DNA from: Diaporthe sp. PMI_573
Lineage: Eukaryota; Ascomycota; Sordariomycetes; Diaporthales; Diaporthaceae
NCBI GenBank assembly: GCA_021399435.1
Contig: JAJTUP010000013.1
Span: 248,001-312,000, forward strand
Direction of reading: 5' to 3'
Length of the DNA stretch: 64,000 nt
Below the pieces are notes generated by a model that did no database searches, had not been told where the DNA came from, and saw nothing but the letters and a program-made list of their open reading frames with translations. This document shows positions 25,877 through 38,024 of the stretch, in pieces (within the stretch, counting starts at the first letter, position 1; each line of letters starts with the position of its first letter). The position numbers and the translations under genes were made by a program.

Positions 25877-26356
25877 TATAATGATTGTGTTAAGAGGAGG
25901 TCCCCTGGTGGAGGACGACGATGGGGGAAGCTGGTGATGGGATGACACGAGATGTAATCACTGCTTACTGCTGTATATTGTAAAAGTACAGGTACACGTA
26001 GTAGCCCTGGAGGGAGAGCGTGCTAAGAGAGTGGGGACCCAGCAGCAACAGCAACAGCATTGTCGACCGAACCCGCTTGACAGTTTACGGATGGACGACG
26101 CACGACAGCGGTGGGGAACCATGGTAGAATACCCCGTACGTCGGCGGTCGACCGGTGCACGCTCTGCCTCGTATCGCTACTTGCGCTTTGACGTGGCTCA
26201 GGGAAGCACGAGGGCAAAAGCAGGTCTGGTCTAACCGGGTACTGCGGCACACCACAAGCACGGTAGCTGCATGCAACGGTTTTCTTTCTTCCCCCTCCCG
26301 GCCTGGCCTGGTGGCCTCTTGACAGCTGTCAGAATGACGAGCAGGCCAAGCTTGAC

Positions 26357-26392
26357 GCTGTGCTGTGCTGTGCTGTGCTGTGCTGTGCTGTA
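26357..26392. repeat. pentanucleotide repeat (TGTGC)n
   Basis: About seven perfect copies of a 5-nt unit, a period that is not codon-compatible. Confidence 0.85.
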
Positions 26393-29300
26393 CAACACGG
26401 TAACATCAGTCTGTTCGTCTGGATGCCACCCGGCGTATTTGGGAGCATTTCAGGTGGAGCAAGTCTCGGCGAGCGTCGCGCACGAGACCGTTCCAAACGC
26501 TGGCCGGCTGGGCTGGACGCCAGTTAACCCAAGTGACCCGGCCCGTCAGTCATCATATACTGCACCTCCAAGTTTCACTGTGTCAAAGTCCAAGCGGGCT
26601 GTGGCATCTTACTGAAAGCTGCGTCAAACACGCCTTGCTGAAGATGGGCCACCGGGGGGGGGGGCGGAGTCGGCAAGAGAGGGTCCTCTGTGGGCTTGAC
26701 AAGTGGGGTGTGCTGGCGATCCGGCATGTGAAACATTCTCGGCCTCCCGGGGCCTTGTTGGATTTTCGGTTGCTAGGAGGGGGATACTGTTTGCGTTAGT
26801 GACCTGCACAGTGGGTTGGGCATGAAGAGGAGGGCAACCGTCAAGACTGGGCACCAACTAGAACACTTGTAACCTGGACTGTGCTGCCCAAGCCATAGGC
26901 CGCAGACCGTGCGAAGTTGTTGCCGCTGTGCCAATCGCAAACCAGAATTCCCCTCCTCTCTTGCTGGGAGATTGTTTCACAACATGTCCTCGTCCGGAAC
27001 TGTGATTATAAATAACGTGGACAAGGGGGGGGGCCTTCCCCTGGTCAAGTTATCCTGCTCAAATGGATGGGAAATCCCCCTTTGGACCTCATGCATCTCC
27101 CATCTGCCAGATCATGCACCTTTGACAGCTGCAAAACCGGAGATCTCAATGCCCTTACAGATCCCCCAATCGGAGGCAGTGCAGCCATGCCTCCCTTGCG
27201 GCAGTCCGCAGGGGTAGGGTCGTCTTGTTGGTTATTTTGCTTGGATGATGCGGTGTGAAAGTGGTTTGTTTTGCAGCGTTCCCCCCCCCCCCGGCCTTTA
27301 TCATTGACGGACAGAAAGACGTACAAACGGGTGTTTGAACCATTGATCGAGAATTAAAGGCTCGAAACCCACAATCTCAACGTCCAAGGTGTATGGCTCC
27401 TGCCTGCTTCTGTGCCGCGTCGGTCGGACACGCCCGTCCTGGGACTATGTGGCCAGCATGACACCATGCTTTCCACCCCGTGTTCCTTGTGGCGCCCGAG
27501 TGCTGATTGTGCGTGTCATAAGTCCATCGGCAATGTGGGCTTGACTTGTGCCGACCCAACGTCGCGCTGTAATATACCTAGGTACGTACGCCTGCCCATG
27601 TGTGCATACACGTCTGAGGCGACGAGCGGAGGCGCCACGACACTGCAGCCACCCGGGGGATTGTTCAGCCTGGCAGTCCTGGCTGGTGTCCGTGTCACGT
27701 CTTTGCTGTAACGATGTCTCGGGTACAGTAACACTCGGTCTCATAAACTTGTCATGGTCACGCCGAGCCACCGAGCCTACCGAGGTGCACGCCTGTCAAT
27801 GTGGTCTCCCGAGAAATGCATCATGCGAAGGGACGGGTGACGAAGAAGAAAACAGCACGTTTGTCTCGCGCGGCATTCTTCAAGATTCGAAAGTGTGCGT
27901 CCGGTCTAACCTTGTGCAAAGCATGCTGAGCAAGGATGGGCGGGCGCACTGCGGCTGAGTACCTCGCCTTGCTTGAGGCACAGGCTTGGCTTGGCTGAAG
28001 CCTACTGTGTTTGTGTGAGTCGTCGCCGTCACCAACTCCTCCTCCCCAAAGCATCTCTCCGGCCGGACCTCAGGCCACTGGGCTGGGCTGAGAAGGGATG
28101 ACGCCACGAGTGCCTCTCCTGGGGCGACCCTTATTTTCTGTGCGGGCGGCTGCCCCAGTGTGACCAGGTTGTCCCTCGCCGCTTCAAAGGCTTATTCCAT
28201 TGCGTCATGCACCTGTGTTGCACTTGGTGGCACAAGCGGCCGACATATCTACGTAGCGCTGTCCCACAGTCAACTGCTACAACTTCCCTTTCATTATGTG
28301 CTGAAGCAGACATCAGACGAGGACGTCCAGCGCTCTACCCATACCTGGCCAGTAACACTAGGCCCTGCTAGCACGGCGCCGGCGATGACGGAAGAACATC
28401 CATACTTTTTCTTTCGAAGCCGGTTCGTGACAGGAAGGGCCTTAAGTGTGGGGCTCTGTCTCGCCGCGTCTCCCCGCTCAGGGCTGGCCAGGGAGATTGG
28501 GGCCCATCCGACGGACTGGGAACATGCTGGAAGGGGAAGGACAGACGGAGGAGCAGGAGCGAGCCGGTCGGTGTGTTTTCTGAAATTGCAATGGTACGGA
28601 GTACGGAGCAAGGTCTGCGTCCCTGTGCTACGGACGTGTAGCACGAGTAAAGGGATGAGACAACAGATGAGTTTTCATAACCAAGACTTCGGCTCCGACC
28701 AAAGGTCACCATACCCACTCGGATTTGTCCGAGCAGCAGGGGAGGTGAATCAGATGTGTGCGCGGGTGTTTTGAAACGAAGCCCACACGGCAACAATAAA
28801 CCTTGCTGCTGCTGCTGCTGCTGGCGGGGATTCGATTGGATTGCATTGAGATAATATGAGCAAAGTGCTCCGTGGGCACGCGCTTTGTCTCCAGCGTCAC
28901 CTTCGGGGGTGTTGGAATCGCCGCGGCAACGGTCTGATGTTGAGATCTGTACTGTAGATCGGGTCGTGGGTGCCCGAGAGGGGGTGGTGTGGCCCCTTAA
29001 GAGCGAGGCGCCACGAGGAATGCTACACTGTCTTTCACTAGTAGATTATATCTCGATTGGGTATGTATTCGTCCAAGTAGGAATCACACTATTGGGCTGC
29101 TCTCTCCGAGCCAGGCGGGACACGTCCAGAGTCCACCCGGCCAAGTATTGCTCATGCTGGGATGCGAAGTCTGGAAGACCAGCATTGGGCCAACAGGCAT
29201 GAAGCCTTCAAAGGCGTCGTTGGCCAACTACGTCCAGGGAACAACAGCCTGCATGTGCCTGAGAAGATCAAGGATATACCCTCTTGCCCTAGCCGTCCTA

Positions 29301-32300
29301 GCTAAGCTCGGATGAGGTGGCACTGAGACGGCGTCCTTTGCGCTTCCTCGCACGTAAGGTTTGCACACCCCGAACTCGACCTGATCACCAGGGGATCCGG
29401 TTGGCCCTCAGGTTCAGCCGTCCGGCCAGAGAGAAGGTTATGTAGTCTTTGAGCCTTCTCTTCGGGGCTGAGGGGGTCCCAGAGCCTATCCGTGCAGGCG
29501 AGGTGACGCGCATGCGCCGAAGGATCCAGCTACCACGCCGGGATGCCGATCGGAAAGTATGTTTGTCCTCCACGAGCGTTGGCGTCAGATCGCCCAGAAG
29601 GAAACTCAAGCCCTTCCCGACCACGCCCCTGCCCATCAGGGTGCTCACAGCCGGAGCCATTGGACCAAACACGAGGCAAATTCACACCGCCCCTTTTGAA
29701 GTCCTTTTGACTTCCCGTGTAGACTTTTTGACGCGTCTCATCGTACACTCAACTTCACCTCGTGCGGCTCGATAGTCTGAGGTATGCCCAAGGTCAAAGC
29801 GATGGGATAGTTGGCTCCGACCGCCGAGGGCATTGCCTTTGCCTACCTCCTCGCGATGGAACAGGGTCGGAAGATCCTTCCGACCTGTCACTTTCCCGGA
29901 TGTGGGGGCTTGTGACTCTGGAAGTCAGGGGGTCTTGATGCCGGGTGACAGGGTGGTAGGGAGTGTCTTCCGGCGTTGGGTCACTACGCCCTTGTTGTTC
30001 CCCGGGGCAGGACCTCCACGAGGACCCTCGGGCCAAGACTCGGTGCGTAGATGTGTATGTCATGTACAGTACCCGCAGATTTGCCGAACCGCATCGAGCC
30101 GAGCTTGACGCCGTGTCTCTTGTTGCGCCGGCGGGGCGATGGTGCCTGTCGGTGTCGCAGGTGGGTGAGGAATGCCAGGCTGGGGAAATGAGACTTCTAG
30201 AAGGTTTCCGGACACTTCCGACGACCGTGGCTGCTCTGACGTCTGAGCCCAGCGGGACGCTGTCACAGCCCAGTGGTCAAAGCTGAACGGCAGGGCCCGC
30301 CGACCACGACGGGTGAGCTCGCCGGAGCTCCTCTCCTCCCCTGTCCATATGCACGACCTTTGGAACTGGTGGAGGCCCTCGTGGGTTGCTCATTCTGGAA
30401 TGAGGGCTTCTGAAATATGGTCTGTGGCGGCAACACGCTTGTTAGTCTACCAGAATCCTTCTAGTAGCCCGTACATGTACCGAGAGGTCGAGAGACTCGG
30501 GCAGGCGTGCCACAAAACGGCATTCTCTGGTGGCGCTCGTTGTATTGGTGAGTTCATCCCGACGCACAGTCGCGGAGCCCAACGCAACGTGCACACCCCT
30601 CTCCCTAGGGACACCATCAAGAGCGGATACGACTGACGTGCAGATCGCCTACCACTGACAGAAGTCGTCTCCGCCGGACAAGCGCACGGCAGCTGAGCAT
30701 CGTAATGCAATGTAATACAGTGTAGTGTAATGTAGTGTACTCCGTTGTGCACATGCAGGCTTGACCTATCCGCCGCTGCTTGGTGGGCCGCGGCACAGTA
30801 CCGTGGTAGCAGTCGGACAATAACCTGCCCTCCCTGCATGAACGGGTTACGGGCCTGTCTGCAGCTGGCCGATCCAGCCGAGGCAGCTGGCCCGATTTGG
30901 TTCTAGGACCGGCCTATGGCGGCCCATCTGCGACTTTCGTGTTTCCATGGTCCTGTGCTGCAGTTTGTATCTTCCGGTACCGTTAATATGAGCACCCGCC
31001 GGGGGTTGGGGGCATGGCGTTGCTCCCCAGGTCCCCTCTCCGCTTGAGTCGCTGGCTGCCATATATCACCGGCCCCAGTGCCCCCTCCGCAAGCGTCCCC
31101 CGTTGTGATGTATCATCTGGGCGCGGTTGGGTTTTCAGGGCTTCGAAACGGGCGCGACCAGTACAAGAGTCGTGGTCACGAGATATGTGCTGCTTGTCAG
31201 GAGCACGTTAGCAGAGCCGCAACCCCATCCGGGGCAGGGGTGGTGAGCGATCGTCCCTGTTGCCCCTCTTTGCTTCGCGCTGGGGCGCCGTTGTTTCTTG
31301 GGTAAACTCGGCTAATGAAGCAGGGCGATAGGTGTGCATGCATATCGACATGGATGGGCGAGACCTCCGAGAGGTGACCTCAGATGCGGCTCAACAGACG
31401 CAAAACATGGGCTCTTCAATGGACCTCATGGCCTACGGTGCGAACACTATCGAGCAAAGATACTTTTTGTAGTGCACAAAGTAGAGCTGGCGGTTGCTTC
31501 CGCGGCCAAGTCCTGTTCTGGACTGGGGCGTGTGCCGAGGGCGCCTCAAGGCTCAATCAACAGCGCGGGTCTGAGACTGGAGGAATGCCATGTGCGTAAT
31601 ACAGTAGGGAGCGCACGACGGAGGAGTGAAACAAATGCGTTGGGGGGGGGGCCACAGTGGATGGGCGCTGGTCGGACGTGTCAAAACGCCGTCGGATTCA
31701 AGACCCCAAACCAATCAATGCCATGAAGCACAATGAGGTCGGGCGTCTGAGCCTTGAAGGAGCGACAAGACAAGACGTTCAGGCCCAGGTCGTGCCGACT
31801 TATGGCGGGGGCCGTCCGTGCGACTCAGGGGGTAGGGCAGGGCGTAGGGCGCTTGGGTACTTGGGATGTGCGAGAACCCGAGGTACTCGCGACTTGGATT
31901 ATCTTGGGGCAATGTTGAACCACTGTCGCATCTAACATAGCACAAAGCCATTCCTTACCGTACTTATATGTCGACTATCTACCGAGAGCAGTTTTGGGAC
32001 AGAACAAACGCAATGGATGGCATGGCATGTTTCTATCCTTCACATATCGTTGGCGTGAATACGAAAGAAGGAGTGATTTCTACGGCAGGGCCCGACTCGT
32101 GTATCTTTGCGGACGTACCTAAAAGAGGCTCACAAAGAGCTTCATTTCTGGGGACTGGCGTGTACTATTTTTGATCACGTTCTGGTTCGGTCCATACTAG
32201 ATAGACTTCATCCTGAGAGCCCAGCAATGGCTATGTTCCACCTAGGGGCGCGGAGCGATTCAAATTTCATCTTGGTGAGATGCCGGGGTCGACAACGGAT

Positions 32301-32733
32301 CCAGGTCTGTTGTAGTTGTTAGTATATAACAAGACCATTGTCTGGCGAGACGGTGCTCCAGGGAGCTCATGTGCAACTCGTCTCGGTGAGGTCCGCATAT
32401 GCTCGATAGCCCAGCAGGACCACGGTGATGTTTTGCGTGTTCCCACCGCAACGGCCTTGCCCCATCTCGGTGAGCAAGGTGCGACGTGCAAGAGAGCGGT
32501 CGCGGCTGGGTTTGGCTGGTCATGTAGCGGGTACAAAAGGCCAAGTATACGACATGGACCCCACCACCGTTGGACCGGCTCGTTCGCTCGAGCCTCCACT
32601 AGCTACTCGCAATGTCGGGCAGTGTCATCGACATCTGCTCCTCTCCTTTCATCAACTGGTGGTCCACTCCACTCCGTTCCCACCTACATTGCTTGTATCT
32701 ACACTATGGAGGCATGCCATGCATCCATGCATC

Positions 32734-32816
32734 CATGTATGTATGTATGTATTTATGTATGTATTTATGTATGTATGTATGTATGTATGTATGTATGTAT
32801 ATGTGTATGTTATGTA
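32734..32816. repeat. tetranucleotide repeat (ATGT)n
   Basis: About twenty imperfect ATGT units with two ATTT variants. Flanked on the left by CATC/ATGC repeats from 32712. Confidence 0.85.
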
Positions 32817-33199
32817 CAATCATGTATGGTACATGGTCGTTCCCACGGAAATACAGTACTGAAGTCTCCCCTCGTCAGCCACGACGATCTCCCAAGACGC
32901 GCCGTGGCTTCTCCCAGACTGGCAGGAGTGCGGGAGCGCTTGCGGGAGGGTCACCGACGACGACCCAAAGTCTGAGGAACCGGGTCCCAGCCCACACACC
33001 CTCCTCCCCTCCATCCCTTGACCCCAGCCGGCGATCAACCCCGTTCGAACATTCGAACATGCCGCAGCTTTGTTGTCAGTGCTGTCAAAGCTCGCCCCGT
33101 CAAGCCCAGCCGTGGGTCGATAACCGTCCGTTTTTCCCGCTCCACCCTTTTGTTCCTGGGCACTTCCGACAGCAGCACAACGTCACGACAGGGAGGTCC

Positions 33200-34663
33200 A
33201 GGATATGACAGCATCCCAGGAGGAAGGGGAAAAAAAGAAAAAGGAAAATAGAGGGAGGGGATATGCAGGCATCCCTTCACCCTGCGCCCATTCAAGCAGC
33301 ACCCATCGCCCAGGACCAGGGAGCTGGGCGCTCCGGACAAGTGTCCCCGCGCACAGTCCCCATGACACTTTTGACAATCTTGTCATCGCCCTCGTCTCCT
33401 TGCAAATCCGAGGGTACTGCCCTGCCACTTTTGGGCCCTCTGCCCTGTCGCATCTTGCCTGGAGATTCGAGTTGGCCGAGGGCTCCTTGTCAGCACCCGC
33501 TCGCGCGGCTCTCGGACATGGTCAAGCTGCCCATGCCCATTGTAACTTTGCAATAATACTCTTGCTGCCCAGTCCTCCCCGGCCTTCCTTAACCTCCTCC
33601 TACCCTCCTCCGCCTTCCCGCCGTTTGGCATCTCGCGCCGTCCTTCTTGTACGGATACGTACTCCACGCCATTACAGCCTTCTTTTCTTTTCTCTGGATA
33701 CAATTTCCCCCCTCCCCCCATGTCACATCCTTCATTCCGGACTAGCCCCGTCTCGTCTTGGATATATCGGGACCATGCCATCAGGCATAGACTGGCTCTG
33801 CTAGTGTGAGTCGCAACGACTTCCGTGAACCGGGTCCACGATGCCGTCTACCACCTACGCCTGCACCTGGTACCAACCTCGTCGCCGCGGCTTCCGCGCT
33901 TGAATGCCGCAAATTGCAGCAGTCCCTTCTCCCTCATGCTGCCCAACGGGCTGGACACTAGCAGCAGCGTCAGCCTGCACGAGCTCGTCTCTCAGGCCAG
34001 TTTCTCATCGAACACCCTTTCAGTCCGGGAAAAGCCTATTGGTGATTGTTATTGCCCTGGTGGGTTTGACGGATACACGACCCCGGGATCTGCGAGCCAG
34101 GCTGGGCCTGGGTCGAGCTTGAGCTCTCCCCTCCACCACCCCCACCACCACCACCACCACCCCCTGCTGTGCCGTCCTCTACCCTGGGAGATATATGTCG
34201 AGATCCATATAGACCGGGGGACCTCGTTGTTGTACTCTTGTCTTCGTCCCATCCGTCATTATCCAGTCTCCCCACCGCGGCACCGCCCTATTTTATCCAG
34301 ACGCCTCTGTGTCACATACTCTCATACACCCTCCTCACCTGGGGGGATCCACCCCAGTGTGGGCAAATACCAACCTCGTCCTGTCTTTGCCATTGTCTAT
34401 AAGTCGTGGCTTGACCTCTCCTGGCTCGCCTCTCCTGCCACTTACATCTTTCCCGCCCGCGCATATATACGTACACTCACAACTATCAGCACCTTCAGCA
34501 CAGGACCGCCCTCTCTCTCATCCTCTCATCGTCCTGGCCTCTCCCCCTCCTCACAATCCACCTACCTACACAGACAATCCTCACTACCACCACCACAACA
34601 AGTTTCCTGGAATAAACACGAACTCGCTCGAAGCCACGCACACCCACACTCACACACCCCAGG
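33200..34663 (+). promoter_or_regulatory. presumed promoter and long pyrimidine-rich leader of the 54-residue gene
   Basis: About 1.4 kb of sequence whose plus strand is markedly C/T-rich, with CCTCC, CTCCCC and CACACA runs and a CCACCA tract at 34133-34160. In filamentous ascomycetes such composition is typical of transcribed 5' leaders. It contains several upstream ATGs, including a 365-codon frame at 33825-34922 that reads through the small gene in another frame and looks like low-complexity chance coding. CCCCAG lies directly before the ATG at 34664, so a leader intron could end there. The extent is inferred from composition only. Confidence 0.35.
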
Positions 34664-34828
34664 ATGTGTGATTTCACCAAGAACTACTACATCTATTCCT
34701 CGTGCCTGGATCCCGGCGCACACTTCTTTCGCACATCAGTCGACGGTAACAGGAAACTGGCCTGTCCCAAGGGCCCTCACGAAAGGTACATCGTCCAGCC
34801 GGGCACGTGCCCCCTCTGCTCCGGATGA
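34664..34828 (+). CDS. conserved-looking 54-residue five-cysteine protein
   Basis: ATG at 34664 to TGA at 34826-34828 encodes 54 residues beginning 'MCDFTKNYYIYSSCLDPGAH' and ending 'PGTCPLCSG'. It has cysteines at 2, 14, 34, 49 and 52, with a CPLC pair at the end that could bind a metal. The text is rich in Tyr, Lys, Pro and Gly and unlike the low-complexity frames around it. I recall similar short proteins of unknown function in filamentous ascomycetes, but I cannot verify this here. There is no signal peptide or membrane segment, so a cytosolic or nuclear location is likely. The start context is AGGATGT. It stands alone, about 11.5 kb from the Zn2Cys6 gene and 5 kb from the P450. No function is assigned. 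Confidence 0.6.
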   Translation: MCDFTKNYYIYSSCLDPGAHFFRTSVDGNRKLACPKGPHERYIVQPGTCPLCSG

Positions 34829-37754
34829 GAAAGAGATAGCCCTCTCAAGCACCAGCAACCTTTTGCACACTCTCCCACACATGAAGATGAAATTTGGCGG
34901 ACCGGCGACGAGAAAATCCTAGCTGGACCACAAGGTCGGGGCAAGGGGAATATGATGGCATGATGGGCACCCAACTCTCCACTGTGACCGTGCAACAGGG
35001 GGGGAGGATCCTCGCCTGGTCCGCCGAGGTCATTTGGTCCAACGACAGCCGCGGCAACATAGCTCCCCAAGAGTGGCTCTGTAGCGACGGGAGTGACGGG
35101 AGTGACGGAGGATGGTGCACGAGTTCTCTGGAGCCGGCGTCGGACGTCGGCACAGGGGCGGGTGTTGTCCTGTCGTGGTCATGGACTTCTTCCTGGCACT
35201 GAGGGGAAGACCAGATGGGAGCAACTACAGACCAAACGGAACCTTCCTGCAATCGACCAACGGAACCCGCCGGTTCTTTCATCTCTTATGACGCCTGTTC
35301 CACAAAGCCGGGTTTCTCAGCCTCACTACGCCCCCGACGTGGTCGGTAATCTCTCTGCCACCGGCAACTAGAACTCCTGCTAGTGTCGGCCAACCTGCCC
35401 AGGTGAACATGACGACAGATCTTCAGCGGTGGCTTTTCCGACTTACTTTTTCCCACGTGCTTCCGTCTTAAGTTTTCTTCTTTGGGATATGTATTTGTGG
35501 CATGGCGTTCTGGGGGCTTCCAAAAAGGGACTTCGGGGGCCAACTAAGAAAAAGAAAACAAGTTTTGTACAGCAGTCTGGGATTATTAGGACTCTCCATC
35601 AAGCGGGGCGCGGCGCTTTGTTTTTTTTTTCCCCCTCAATTTTTCCTTCCTTCACAACATGCAGCGGTTAAGAGGAATATCCAATAGGGCAGCCAATTGT
35701 TTCTTGTCTTGGCGTTGTGCAAGTTGCAATCTTACTTGTTTATCTCCCCCGAGGGAGAAGAGCGATGCGTTGGATGAGAGACGGTTACGCGCAGAGGCGA
35801 TATGCTAGGTTGAATATTCAATGCATGGGGCATAATGCTGAAGACTCAACAAGCAATGCCACACGAATAGACATCTGTCGAGAGGTGCGCGATGACAAGT
35901 GAACCAAGCTCAAGCTACTGCATGTCAATACTTCCTCTTCACTCGGCTTGTTCCGTTGTCAGCTATTAAACTTTTGCATGATCACGCAATTTGCTCCAAT
36001 GGATGTACAACAGAGTAGAGCATGGCAAGTGAGGCTGAAACGACACGGCGATTCAGCTACATCCGCGCTACAACGGAACAATTGCAGAACATTGAGGGAA
36101 AATTGCATTCCCACCTGACTGTGATGACATCAGGGTTCTTCTTGAATGCACATTTGTGTATACAGCAAGCATCAAACCAGTTTCCGGCAATACGGTAAAT
36201 ATGTGACGCAGCACGGACATACCATACGCTCTTCAGGGCGGCAGGATGACTCGTGGCAGCAAGGACGATCATGGACGGCCTTGCGGTTCCTATCATGCCG
36301 TACCCTGCCTCGCCATGCCATGTCCATTGTCATCACACGTGCGGAAGACCAGCCCGAGAGTAGGCGGTGGGTCCACACAGGCCGCCCGCGCTTTGCTCCC
36401 GCCCACATGACAAGGCGCAATCGCGGGCCACGAGACGATGGATCAGGTAGAACCCGCAAGCTGCCGTCGGCCGGCCGCCCGCGTGACAGGGGAAGTCGTT
36501 CCCAGGTTGGCGGTGCCGGGAGGTCCGAGAGACTTTCTCCCAAGATAAAAGGTTGCCCAGCCCAGACGCCCTCCCCGCGTACGACGGTGAGTGAAGGGCT
36601 GAAATGAGGTTGGAGCGCCTGAGTCAGCGACCCTGCTTATTCTTAGAATAAGGATGATACAGGTAAAAAAGAAAAAGAAAAACTGTCTTCTTTTCTTTCT
36701 GCGGCTCCATCTGGTCTCCGGGCATAGGAGACGTAGATCTTGGGCCCGCAATGGCAAGTTGCTCAGCCTTCGGCAGCCCCCCTCTGTTGGTAATTTTGTT
36801 GCGGAACTTTCCGAGGGATGAATGTTTCCGTTTTTTTTTGTTTCTCTACACAGCGGTGGAATACTTTGGTTGCCTTTCTGGGATAGTCTTGCTTTAAATG
36901 GTCTCCTAACGGCGGACGGGGGTCTTCTTTCCCGTGCCAGCAGACCATGTGCATCGAAACGAGGCGGAGCAACAAGCGTACATGTGAGTTCTGTAGTGCT
37001 GTGTAGGAGTAGGCATTGATGCACATTCAATTGACCTCTGAGGAGTGAATCTGGTCATATTTCGAACTCATATCGAAACTAGAATTCCGGTTTTCGAAGA
37101 GGAAACTGTTTTGTGGGCAGCCAAAACTGCAAATGCAAGTGCTGCTTTCCCACAGGACATTGCCGAGTTCTTGACCTGTGCCCAGAATTAGATTGAGCGC
37201 AATATGATCAGATTTGTTGTGCCTCTTGCTCTCGGACAGTCTGATTAGCCAGATGCAAGATAGGCATGTCACGTCAGAGACATATAGTCTGAAGAAAATG
37301 GTTCCGAGAACGACAACCAAAATTCAGCTGAAGCAGGGCTGCATTACTTACCTCAATTCTGGCCTGCTATTACCCTGCATGTGTGCAAGAACTTGTTAAA
37401 GGACCACAGGGTGACTTGCATGCAGGCAATCTAGGCAGATAGTGGTAACACTCATACATAATTATATTCAGGGGTTACGGATAACAATGTTTGAATAGCA
37501 AGAACAACCATCACTGGACTGGTATTCATCGCTACAGCAACTAACCAGACCTGGTCCTGTGATGTGTAGATACCAATGCATCTCATTGACATAAATACTC
37601 TTGCATTTATTCATTGTCATTTGGCATGACTTCCCCTACACACAGAGGCACACGTCCATGCGACCACTTTCATCTTCACTCCTACTCACAGCTACACAAG
37701 TAAGTGCAACCCAAGACGTGAAAGCCTTCACCTAGGAAATTCAATGATTGTACC
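34829..37754. other. spacer, 3' side of the 54-residue gene
   Basis: No credible coding frame. A T9C5 run lies at about 35623-35636. The sequence becomes AT-richer beyond about 35.6 kb. A TATA-like word and a pyrimidine stretch at about 37580-37700 could be a promoter for the small frame at 37755. Confidence 0.4.
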
Positions 37755-38024
37755 ATGTCATACCACCTAGCAAAAGCGCTTGCGCGACCGCCCACTTCCC
37801 GATCTGACGTGTCACGACTGCCGAACACAAGTGACATGTCGCAGGGGCTTGTCGTCGTGCACACTCCTGGGCGTGAGTTTCTGGTTCTCAACGACAAGCT
37901 CCGCCGGCATCTATTCATGTCTCTGGGGGGACCCCTGACCACTTCTAGCATGGCACCCCGCCACGTGGAACGAAGGAGTAAAATGGCCGTGCAACAACAT
38001 CAACAGCAGCAACGGAAACCGTGA
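37755..38024 (+). CDS. hypothetical 89-residue protein, doubtful
   Basis: ATG at 37755 in a good context (ACCATGT) opens 89 codons. The middle ('VVVHTPGREFLVLNDKLRRH') has ordered-protein character, and the end is basic and Gln-rich. Upstream are a TATA-like segment (cataaatact), a pyrimidine-rich stretch and a GTAAGT (37699) to CACCTAG pair that could be a leader intron. Nothing ties it to a known family, and the opposite strand is open over much of the same stretch (37682-37951), which weakens the case. Kept only as a candidate. Confidence 0.3.
   Translation: MSYHLAKALARPPTSRSDVSRLPNTSDMSQGLVVVHTPGREFLVLNDKLRRHLFMSLGGPLTTSSMAPRHVERRSKMAVQQHQQQQRKP

Larger units (their letters stand above)
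23164..33199. other. 10-kb stretch without recognisable genes
   Basis: I read both strands and found no frame with domain, signal-peptide or splice-supported character. A promoter-like segment with TATATATA at about 23698 and a pyrimidine-rich start-like region at 23710-23820 precedes no credible CDS, so a non-coding transcript is possible. Microsatellites and homopolymer runs are dense: poly-C at 24649-24661 and 27280-27292, poly-G at 26655-26664, 27027-27033 and 31642-31649, and CTG at about 28801-28822. There is an AT-rich palindromic patch (CTATATATAG) near 25022. Confidence 0.4.

Noticed and set aside
33825..34922. 365-codon plus-strand frame
   Set aside because: Pro/Ser/His low complexity from a pyrimidine-rich leader; it overlaps the better 54-residue gene in another frame.
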